Assembly (NCBI GenBank): GCA_947652115.1
Contig: OX393569.1
Span: 397,509 to 461,508, forward strand
DNA from: Blastomussa wellsi
Lineage: Eukaryota > Cnidaria > Anthozoa > Scleractinia > Plerogyridae
Direction: 5' to 3'
Length of the DNA: 64,000 nucleotides
Part shown: one piece after another, positions 34,135 through 46,100 of the stretch
Layout: each line of letters begins with the position of its first letter
How positions within the stretch are numbered: the first letter of the stretch is position 1
Notes under the pieces: generated by a model
Told to the model about the DNA's origin: nothing
The model's database searches: none
Seen by the model: the letters and a program-made list of their open reading frames with translations, nothing else
Program-made: the position numbers and the translations under genes

Positions 34135-37100
34135 ATGTCAGCATCTTATTCTATCGAATCTCTCGACGAAATAACGGAAAACAGCTTGGTAAGTAACTTT
34201 ACATCAAAATTTACACTGACAGGTGATCGTGTACCATCGTCATCACTTATAATATTAACACTAAGTACTTAATTTAAGTAACTAATAAACTAATTGACTT
34301 AATATTCTGATTTGATGATTTAAGTTTATAGCTTTTATCGTATTTTGTCCTGAGTGATACCGCTGGACCTTCGTTGATATGTTTTTCCTGGTCTGCATGA
34401 GTAATACTATCCGATTTCCGCTTGACTTTCAGGAAACTTTGTTGCTTGGAGATGAAGGATTTGTGGATTTCTTTAACTCATTCTTAGCATTACCAGTGAG
34501 TTTTTATAAGTAAAAAGCTGTAAAATCCATTTCAGATTTAAACATGGTGCAGTTATAGCGATGTTTCTCGTGATGTCACCCACTGTTATCAATACATATG
34601 AGAACTAGAACCTAATTGGCTGTTGAAACAATGACTTCTTTTGTGTCGTGGTGATGTGATGTCAATGTTTGTAAACAAGAAATTCCGTGAACAAGTGTCC
34701 AATGAACAAGGGGCCAATGAACAAGGACCCAATGAACAAGGGTCCAATAAACAAAGCTCCAATGAACAAGGGTCCAATGAACAAGGGCCCAATGTACAAG
34801 GATCCAATGGACAAGGGCCCAATGAACAAGGGTCCAGTGAACAATGGCCTAATGAACAAGGGTCCCAAAAACAAGGACCCAATAAACAAGGGTCCAATGA
34901 ACAAAGGTCCAGTGAACAAGGGTCCAGTGAGCAGACAAGCATGCAGCTGCCAGGCTAGGCAGGCAAAATCTGAAGCTGTACTTGTCTGCAAGGCATTTCA
35001 GATTTACGTTTTATTTAGCCCTGCATCTCTGCCAGTTGAATTCTAGCAACTGATTGCAGCAAAAAATATTTTCAAACAGAGTGACTTGTCACCAAGCTCT
35101 TTTGCTGTGACTTGTCACTGTGTGTGTTCCACCCTTCTTTTATGCCCATATTGAGAAATAGCTTTAAATTTGTATATCAATTTTCTTGCAGTGCTTTGCA
35201 GAACGCCTCCACTATAACACTGAGCTTGACTTGTTCGAGGAATTTATTGAGAAATTAGCTGATGATGTTGGCAAGGGGGATGCAAAGGCTGCCTCCCAGC
35301 TGCGTCAGTTCAAGGACTTTAAAGGAACAATATACAGTGTGGCTAACAACCAGTCTCGCATAGGTTATTATGTAACCTTACTTGATAAAGTGAAGGGCCT
35401 TGAATTCGTGAAGAAGCATAGGCTACCTTTGTTTTTAAGGAGTGAGCTGTACGCTGAGTATAAACTGTCCAAACATCTATCTGCAGTGCAGGTGAGTGCA
35501 AGATGTGTGTGTTGTTAAAAGCTGATTTCTAGCCCTTACTGTTCAATTGTGCAATTTTGTTCTTCTCATTTCCACTCGTGCTGGACTCTGGACTGGATGT
35601 CACTCCACCCAGGTGTATAAATGTCATCATGACAAAGCCTCAGTTTTTATGGCGTTGAACAACTTTATTATTATAATTATGGTGTAGAAATAGAGTGTGA
35701 TTCAAACAGCAACCGTCAAATAATTAACACAAAACAGCAGCAGCAACGACAGAAATTGACACATGCTGGCATGTACTTGTTCCTGCTTGATCTTTTATTT
35801 CCGAGGTGGACTCCATTGATAAAAGTTGAAATAACGTTTTTGTTTTGGCCTTTCAGGAGTCATTCTTTCGTAGCCTTTTTTCAGAAGGCTCTGAAGAAGA
35901 CGAAGACAGTGGTGTCGAAGAACCTCTTGCTATGCATCCAAGGGGTTGGAGCCGGAGTGTGGTCAGTTTTAACCTCAGTCCTTCAGTGGGCGAGGCACCA
36001 TCCACTGATGGTGAGGGTGAAAATGAAAATGGTGGCTTTATGTATCTTCCAACGAATGTACGGTCAATTGAAGAAACGTTTGATGCATGGCATGAGTCAT
36101 TTAAGCAGCGTCCTGAAAGCTGCGCCAGCATGTTCAGTCGTGGTGAAGGAAGCTCCCCTTACCCGCTCACCCCACAAATTATGGAAGATAACGAAGCCTT
36201 TGAGTCGCAATCAAGCTCTAGCTCTTTCAGTGCTAAGGACAGTGACAGTACTGTTTCAAACACTGCAAGGCCTGCCTCGCGCATGAGCTTTGTTAGCGTT
36301 GATTCTGAGAAAATGTTGAGTCCTGATCCCAGATCTAGGGCTAACTCGGCGGCCAGCAATCACTCAATTGACCTGGAAATTGGGAGCCAGACTGGGTCAC
36401 TCCAGGGGGAGTCGAGTGTTAGTGAGGAGCATTCTGGAAAGAGCAGAGATCCTCATGGCACAGATGAAATGACCCGCAGTTTGTCTTCAGTCTTGAGTTT
36501 TATTACCGAACACGGGCAAGTGAAGGGGAACTCCCCTCCCCCGGGGAAACACGTGGATGAGTCTGCTTTTGCCGTGCAAGAAGAGGAGTCTATTATAGAA
36601 TCAGAGGACATTACTGGGCAAGATGATTTCCTTTCAAGGGAAGTCGTAGAAGGAAGTGTTACTAGTGCGGGAAAGAAAGGATCTATCTTGGAATCAGAGG
36701 GTGTTATAGAGCAAGAATACGTGCTTTCAAGGGACGAAATTGAAGGGGATGTTACAAATACAAGCAAGAAAGGATCTATCTTGGAATCAGAGGGTGTTAT
36801 AGAGCAAGAATACGTGCTTTCAAGGAACGAAATTGAAGGGGATGTTACAAATACATGCAAGAAAAGATCTATCTTGGAATCAGAGGGTGTTATAGAGCAA
36901 GAATACGTGCTTTCAAGGAACGAAATTGAAGGGGATGTTACAAATACAAGCAAGAAAGAATCTATCTTGGAATCGGGGGGTGTTACAGAGAAAGAATATG
37001 TGCTTTCAAGGAACGAAATTGAAGGGGATGTTACAAATACAAGCAAGAAAGAATTTATCTTGGAATCAGGGGGTGTTACAGAGAAAGAATATGTGCTTTC

Positions 37101-40100
37101 AATGGACGAAATTGAAGGGGATGTTACAAATGCAGACAAGGAAGAATCTGTGATGGAATCAGAGCCAGGTTCTGCGAGTAGTAGTATTGAGGAAAAGGTT
37201 TCAATGGAAAGTACAGTGTCTGAGCTAAATAGGCCTGACAATGGGATGAATGAAAAGCCGTTACCATCTATCAATGAGATCCTTGTTAATGATGATGGTG
37301 ATGATACGAAGAAACTCTCAGATGAAGCGAAGCTACCGACTATTAATGTAGAAATTCTGTGTACTGATGATGTAGTGACGGGTTCGGTTGACTCTGTCAC
37401 TGTAGAGACCAGCGGATCAGTTCCCGTTGAGGAATTGAATGAAAAGTTGTCTGAGACAACTGAAGACATTTCCAATGCAGAAGAAAGCTTTTCTCATTCG
37501 GATGTTGTTTATTTTTCCGGTTCACAAGAGGACGCTGTAAGTCAAGATGAAGAAAAACAAGAAAATCAAATATTGGAGGAACAGGAGGCAAAGCCGAGGG
37601 GTTCTGATCAAGAGGATTGCCTTTATTGTAAAAATGTTGCAAATCGCAAGAATGCCGTTCCAATTATGGCACCATATGATTTACTAAAAGAAGATTACAG
37701 TTTAAACGACAAGGACTCGAAACAGTCAAAATTATTAGATCAAAGCTCTGAAATTAGAGAAACTGCCTCGGTTGACTGGCATACATGTACGTTACAGGAA
37801 AGTACTGAAAATGAAAGCATAGCCGAAGATAATACTAATTTAGCAATATTGACATCAACAGAATTGCGCTATGGCTTGGAACTTAAAAATGAAGCAAGCA
37901 CGTTTACGATTCACGAGGACGGTTACGGTGATAATGAGAAAGACACAGCGGATAGGGAAAACGAATCTAAAGCGTCCCAAGTTGAGACTGTTGAATACAA
38001 AGAACGAGATGATGACGATGAAGAAGGAGGCTACACAACAGAGGCGAGCGCGACAACGCTGCAAGGAATTCGTGGTGTGTTTGGCAAAGGCAAACGCTGC
38101 AGCACAGCTGCTACATCGGTTGGGTTCGAAGAAGGAGATGTAGAGTCAGTGTTCAGTGAGGATGGGTCTGAAATGGAAGAGAAACCAAATGATTTGGCAA
38201 CGAAGGAAGGTCTCGACGCATTCAAGGAATTTCTCTTGGAGACGAATGGTGAGAAACTGTTGCAGTTTTGGTTGCAAGTTGAATGCGGTAAGCAGTTGGA
38301 ACTTGACGACGAAAGAAACAGGTAAAGCATTCTACTCCGTTAGCATTATGAGACAAAATCAGGTCATGTGCAATCCCCCCTTCACCCCTTCCCTTCACAT
38401 TGGGTTTTTGGTTACTTCACATTGTTGTTTCGGAAAGAGCAAGTTAAGACATCTGCGATGATTAAAGACGCGTATCACTGCTGATACAGCAGAAGGCTAA
38501 AATACGACAAATAATTTCTAGCCGTGTTTATAAATACACTTCATTTTTCACTTATTTTGCAACCCGAAATTACGCCTTTGAACTGTACACGTATTAGTGT
38601 TTCATGCGGTACGGAGGCAAGTAGAAAACCCGTGTAATTCTCGAAGATTTTCCACTTCCATTACATCGTATTCACATTTATTTGCTTTGTGCATGGCCTC
38701 ATTAATCGTGCATGGCCTCATTAATCTTTTTTTACGTCTTCAGATTAGTACAGCGTCTTCGTGACAGATTTTGGAGAAGCGGAGGAATTTACGAGTTTTC
38801 CATTGGTACTAAATCAAGATTAAACATTGTCGATGCATCGACGTTAACGTACGAAAGGCTATTTGTTATTCAGCCGGATGTACTTGAACCTCTGTTAAGT
38901 TATTGGTAAGTTCGGTTTCTGTTTCTGTTGATAAGTCGTTTATCGAAGCTTAAATTCCTTTACGGACTTTCTGGCACTCGGCTTTTTCCTCAAAATCCAC
39001 CGCAGCAAGGGTTTTGGGCGTGTAGTGTTGCGAGACAAATTACACGAATCAATTTGTATTTTTACCGCAGAAACGGCCGTAAAAGCGAACTTTCCCTTTC
39101 TGACAACTCGAAAGGGTTTGGTTCTCCTGACTTCTTTTGCAATATAGCAAGTGACGTCATGCCACAGACATGACTTAGACAAACAACCCAGAATTGCGGA
39201 CGATTTTGACGTTTTAATAAAGCTTGAAAGCTGGTGATCCTAAAACACCTTTGAAACGAAAACTTTACCTACATTCCCTCTATTTCTTCTATTTTCTCTT
39301 AGACCTGGCCTCAAAAATCCATACCCGTTTTCAGACCTGATAGACACCAGTCAACAGTTACTCATCCCAGTTACTGAGAAGAAAAATATGTTTATAAGCT
39401 TTCGTAAATGTTCCCCAAAAACCATACCCAATTTCAGACCATAAAAGCCAAAATCTATACCCATTTTCAGACCAAAACGACTCAAAAACCATACCCTTTG
39501 GGGCGGCACATACCTATATACCTAATATAGGGGAGTACCCCCCCCCCCGGGCCTATTTTTAGGCCTTGCACACTTCGCTATTCAAAAAGGTCACCTAAGT
39601 CACAAGGAATGCCTACAAAATAACGAGTGCATTATTTTTTACGGCCTTGTTAACTGTTTTACATTGTTAGGTGCATACGATTTACGATGCATCAGCAACG
39701 CCGTTCTCATAACCGCGACCTGGAGTACATCAGACTGGCAAAAGAAAGACCAAAGTCGTGCGTGAAGCGTGAAAATGCACTTTCAAACCTGCCTCAAGTC
39801 CCAGCACCCATAGGTCTGTCCCAGGTCCTCTCAAGCAAAATGGTTGTGACCAGGCCCCAAACTAGCTGTGCCAATAAGACAGGTATTCAGCACCAGACTT
39901 CCCGGCCTCAAGTACGCGCCAAGTCTGCGCATCCGCGTCTTCTTCAAGCTGCTAAGTACATACATACTAATGCAAGTAAAACACAACTTCAGGTAAATAA
40001 CACGAGAAAGAGGATGGACAATGTTGTTTATTTGTTTTGCTGTTTAGTTAGGGGGGGGGGGGTGTCAAGCGGAGCATTTCCTCTTTCATTCATTAAAATA

Positions 40101-43100
40101 ATGCAGTTCCAAACAGTCAGGTTATCAAAAAGCTGAGACGAACTTGTCTATTGTATGTGCTTCTTTTTTGGCCACCTGACGTGTTAATTTTTTTTTTATT
40201 TTTCTCTCGCCTTTTTTCAGCACATCATTGCCCCTGTGAAGACAGGCTATGGATTCGAGCAGCCTCCGGGGCCTTCATTTCCTGTACACCCTGAGCCAGA
40301 CTACTTACCCTCCGTCAGGCTATTTATCAACCCTGTCCCCTCCCCTGATAATAAGATTCAGAGAATGATGAGGTAGGTGAAACGAATAATGACCGACACG
40401 TTTTGGGCATTCTGGGATATTATCTTTCGACAATAAAAACCATCAAACAACGTTAATTTTAATGGTTCTTGTCCGCTACAGGACGCTGCATCGAACTGCG
40501 GTATTTGCCGGTTCCACGCCAACTTCTGTGAAGGAGACTGGGTGCAAGACGGGCGCCACGTTGGATTCTTTGATCCAGGGACTGATTTATGAACGGCAGA
40601 CTGGGGACTACTTCAAAGTGTTTTTGCAAAATTCAGGAAATAAGGTATTGAAAGCAAGCAAGTGATATAGTATGTGACCCATGTAATGCCCTGTAGTGTT
40701 CCCATGTATTGCACTGTGGTGTCCTCATATAACGCACTGAAGTGTTCCCATGTAACTCAATGAAGAGTTCCCATGTAACGTACTGAAGAGTTCCCATGTA
40801 ATGCACTGTAGTGTTCCCATGTATTGCACTGTGGTGTAAGTTCCCATATAACGCACTGAAGTGTTCCCATGTACTGCACTGTGGTGTCCTCATATAACGC
40901 CCTGAAGTGTTCCCATGTAACTCAATGAAGAGTTTCCATGTAACGTACTGAAGAGTTCCCATGTACTGCACTGTGGTGTCCTCATATAACACACTGAAGT
41001 GTTCCTATGTAACTCACTGAAGTGTTCCCATGTAACGTACTGAAGTGTTCCCATGTAATGCACTGTAGTGTTCCCATGTAACGCACTGTGGTGTTTCCAT
41101 GTAACACACTGTAGTGTTCAGATGTAACGCACTGTGGTGTTCCCATGTAACGCACTGTGGTGTTCCCATGTTCTGCACTGAAGTGTTCCCATGTAATGCA
41201 CTGTAGTGTTCCCATGTAAGGTACTGAAATGTTCCCATGTTGGCGTTGCTGGTAAGTTAGCATCGATCGATAACGTTAAATGCTGTGATTGTTTGATTGT
41301 AGACATGGATGAACTGCTTGGCTTTCTGGAAATCTCTCCAAGAGTACAACGCTTACTTCTTCGCGGATTCGCTTAATCCTTCATTGTTATCTAGAAAGGC
41401 CTGGGTGAGTAGTGTGTTCCCGAGTACTCTCAATTCCATCAAAGAATTATTGTAGAGCCTCTCCTTACGGACACCGCCCTGTTACCTGCAGTTATTAAAC
41501 TTGGTGCAAAAGAGACAAAAACTCATATCAGACCCCTCCTTTTTACGAACAGTTAACTTGGTTCAAAAGAGACAAATTCATATAAACCTCTGTAATACGG
41601 ACCCCTCTCTTTTACGGACAGTGAACTTGGGCTACAATACCTCTGCACCTACGTACACCTTATTACTCTTTACTACAGACAGTTCCCTTCGTCCAAGTGA
41701 AACCGGAATATCATACCTACACCCCCACCCCCCTCCCTAATTCAGTAAGGAGTCTTGGTACACCTATTGAAAGTGATTTCTCCGTTTTGATCACCCATGT
41801 CATCTCGTACATCTCACATGTCAGTCACGTGTGCACTTCAATAAACCCTTTCGAGTCTCTTTTGTTCGCACACAAGGCATGCATCCAATAGGCGATAGAA
41901 AATAGAATCTGATGTTAGTTTACACAAAACACCGGGTGATACCGAAATCTGGTATAAATTATCATCACTCAAGGCTCTAACGTAAACAAACCAACATTGA
42001 AAATGGTAAAGGAGTAACGTTTGCTGAAGATTTGAGTAGTTATTTAAGTTAAACTAACGTTAAACTTTATAAACTCGTTGTTTGTTCCGCAGACAATGTA
42101 CGCCAATTTCGTCGTGTCGGGAAGCGCACAGGATGTTCATGTCCACAGAGACATCCAGACGCAAGTCCACAAGGAGCTGGAACCCCCATATGAGGAGCTA
42201 TTTGATGCGGTCGAGGAGCATGTTCTTCACTCACTTTTGGAACCCTGGAACATGCTTATGGCTCAGGAAAAAGACTTATATTGTCATGAGGTGAGATTAA
42301 ATAAAGCCGATAATTATACGTGTAAAGCTGGTAATACAACAGCTGCTTTTCAGTAGTAATGCCAAACTTGTGTACCTAGATAGACTTGAGCAGACGAAAG
42401 TGAAAGAAAGTCAGTAGGTGATGTCTTAGAACCAGTAAAACGAGTTTATTTTATGTAACACGGGGTCGGGCGGTCGAGCTGTTGTCGAAGGTAGTGGCTA
42501 CCAGTTGTCGAGTCCAGCGGTTGCGATGAAACTTGTAAAACGTTGAACGATCATTACAGTAGTGGAAACAGTAGTTGAACACATAACCCATCTAAGTTTA
42601 TAGTAACAATAGCTCCGCCTCTGAAGAGAGTCTGTTCGCAGGCTAGGAACGCGAGCGATTTTGCACTGATTTTCATCTAATTTGCCGGTAAATTTTCCGT
42701 TACATTGTATAAAACGGGTCAACCGCATCTTCCCACGGTGTACACTCGTATACTGACCACAGAAATGACTCCTTGAGTTTTGAACATTTTTTTTTGGAAA
42801 AAAGTGGTCGATTTGTTAATTACAGTCTGTAATTTTATTTTTTCCCTTTCGCACACTAGGTATCTACTGAACAAAAACTGAGGCATATTGAGATCCAAAT
42901 GTTGGCTAAACGGAGACAAAGTGTCGTTCATTCTCATGGAGGGGTAAGTGGAAGCCGTTTAAAAAATACCCCCAAAATATTGCTATACTACTGGTCTAAA
43001 TAAGTCTAAATGTGAGGCCAATGCGTATTTTTAAACCAATCATAGTCTTCATAGATCGTGGGAAAGCAAAAGCAAGGAGATTTCAATTTACTTTCGACAC

Positions 43101-46100
43101 TCAGTTGAAACCACTCTATGTGTCGGTAAATTAAAGCTCATGGAAATTATATAAAAAATAACACTTAACGCATTCTTACGGGTGACTTACACTTGTACTT
43201 ATGGACGAACGGCTTTGCTTTATTATGAAGAATTCAATGCTATGTTTTTAAGCTTCTCAATGCTGAAGATGACCAAGAGAAAGAAAAGATTTCAGTGGAA
43301 GAAGCAAACAGACCCTCACCCGTACCAAAGGACGGATTCACATTTGAAGCGCTTATTAAAAACAGAGAGGAAGTGGAACATTTCAAGGGGTTCCTCAACA
43401 AAAAACACGCTAGAGGTGAGAAAGACAGACAGCCATGACTTTTGATTTCACATGTACATGACAACAGTGTAGCCGCATTTGCTTCTGCTTTACAACATGC
43501 TCTCTTAGTGACATTATTCCCTATTGCTACCCTCATTCCCACCGAGTTTACCCGATGGCAAAACCCCATGGCAACCATACGGCACATTTGCTTCCCATTA
43601 ATTGAAATATTCCGCCCTATTGCCGAAAAATGAAGCACGCCTCAACAACAACTTTCCAATATACCGTGATCAACATTCAGTACTTCATATGTATTTCAAT
43701 AGATTCAGAACATGCAATTTCTTTCGTTTTTTTTAATATATCCGTGTGAAGCCGAGAGCATTTCCTTTAGAGCTGTGGGAACGTTCTGACAGGGAGAAAG
43801 GAAACCGTTCTTTCTTATTTAAGTTGCACAGGTATGTGCCGCCCGAATGAATTCGTTCGCTGCTGATTGCAAATATGCCAGGGCTGATCTAACAGATCTT
43901 AGATAACCGTATTTGTGGCTCTCGCACAAAAACATTAGATCATTTAGCACACCGTTTAAAGATATGATCCATGTGATCGTAGAGACAAAACTGCACCTAA
44001 AAAGGATATTGCATATATTCTGGGAAAATATGATAATCACTAAAAATGGGCACCGCTTCGCCATTGCGATTTACAGGTATCAAAGATTTGATGGCTTGGA
44101 CAGACATGGAAACATTTCGCCGCGTTCCTCGCTTTATGGGAGAGAAGCGGGATAAAAAAGCCAAAGAGATTCGTGACAGCTGGCTTGGCAAAAAGTACTT
44201 CTTTGGACCAGACAGCCCTGCCACAAGGGATGGGCGAAATTTGGTAAGTTCTGCCTCCGACAAAACAGCCCAAAGAAACGAACGCGAGCGTCTAATAACG
44301 CAACATTTCATTAGAAGGAAGAAACAAGTCAACAGTCCAGATCATAATATGTGTTTGTTTCATTTTTGCATTGGCTAAATTCGGAAACTTGTGTGAATAA
44401 TTCTTTAACCCCTTCAGAACATTTTGGATTTTTTCAGCCAATAAGGAGCAAACACTGATTGAAGTTGTGACTCGGCTTATACATGTAAGTTTTCCCGCGT
44501 TTGGCACAATTTGCTTGTTTCCCGCGCTTGGCGCTGGGTGATTGTGTACCCGCGTTTTGCATCGGGTGGCTTTTTTCCTGCAATTGGGCCTTGGGTGCGT
44601 GTTTTCCCTCGCTTGGTAGCGGTTGCACGACAGCTTTTGTCTCGTGTTGTGATTGGTTTACTACAATAATTGAGTTTTGATTGGCCAGTTGCAACTGCTT
44701 TAGTTCCGGAATTACGAAATTCATTGCTCGCGAAATTGATTATAAATAAGGCTACTAAATCTGCCAATATAATTTGGTTTTATCAACTGGGTTGATAATG
44801 TCAATTGGCCACCGTAAAGAGATTCAAGAGCTGACGTTTCGAGCGTTAGCCCTTCGTCGGAGCGAATCAAGGAATTGTGCCCAGGAATTGTGCCAAGGAA
44901 TTGGCACAATTCCTTGATTCGCTCCGACGAAGGGCTAACGCTCGAAACGTCAGCTCTTGAATCTCTTTACGGTGGCCAATTGACATTATCAACCCAGTTG
45001 ATAAAACCAAATTATATTGTTATACTTCCCACCGACGCAGCACCACAGTTTATTTAGAAACTTACCCCCTCTACTAAATCTGCCAGTCATACCAACAAAT
45101 TGAAGTTATGTCACCTCAATCTCTCGTCTCCAGATAATGAACTTAAACGGAGGCCGCCCGATCAAGGAAAGACCACAGTCCCCCGTGATACTCGAAAGCC
45201 AGAAGTTTGTTCGCGCTCGAATTGAGCGCCGGTGGCTGATGTTGTTCAAACAAACTGCAGAATTTTTAGAAAGACAAAAACCTCGTGCGGCGAGCGGCGT
45301 ACCGGAAATGGTTGAAGATATCATATTAAAGAGACGGTTGCAGAGAAGTGAAGCTGCTTGGAAGGTGAAGTTTTTATTTGTAAGCATGTTGGGAAATTGA
45401 TTTTAAGGCGAGTTTTAAGAAAGAAGATTATAGTGGTACAGATCTCTTGGTTTCCCAGCCCTTCCTTTTGTGTGGGCTTGGTGGGATTGGGGAGGGATGG
45501 GAAGGGTATCCCTTGCGTACATGAAGAGGGAGGAGGGGGGGGGGGGGTGGTCTACTGTTTGCGAGAAAAGTGAAGGCGGAAATGAAAAGAAAAAATGTTG
45601 GTTATAGGGAAGTTCAATGTTTCGCCGCATTGTAACAATTTTCTAATTCGAGTTTTTCTGATTGCAGATTCTGAATAGCCGATGGGTGTCGTCATCACGC
45701 GACGTAGTAGCGTTACGTCAAACGCTTCTCAATTTCGACAGCTGTAGTGAGTTCACTGCTTTCGTGGCAGTGAAAGGCGACACGCTGGAAAGTAATGTTC
45801 AATTCTGGCTTGAAGTACAAAAGTTCAAGGTAAGGGTGCGTCGTGTTTGAGGTCTCCTTCGTAGCCGTTACGTGATACCTCAAAAACGGCCGCGAAGGAG
45901 ACCGATTGGATTGTAAATGTGCTGAAATTACCCGTGTGTGGCATGAAAAGATCCCGCTAATGATATGCGTTGTACAATATGAAATGTTTTCTTTAGAGGA
46001 ATCCTCAAATTGACAAAATGAGGGCTGTACAAGGTAGAAAAGTACCAAAGAGGAATTTTAAACCGACTTCCCCTCCACTCCAAAAAGAAAAGAAAACAGG

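Noticed and set aside
34589..35046. Four long ORFs on both strands over the 15 bp array
   Set aside because: They come from a stop-free unit whose period is a multiple of three; the region is an intron by the RGS22 splice frame.
36453..37475. 340-codon minus-strand ORF opposite RGS22 exon 4
   Set aside because: Ser/Ile-rich mirror of the Glu-rich sense repeats; the sense strand has the continuous gene.
40633..41306. Repeat array considered as a CRISPR or as coding (TWEHYSALHGN peptides)
   Set aside because: Units of 23 bp are directly contiguous without spacers and lie in an animal intron; the peptides follow from the period.
44875..45057. 60-codon ORF ending in LPTDAAPQFI
   Set aside because: It is the decayed coding tail of a dispersed retroelement, repeated elsewhere in the window, not a host gene.
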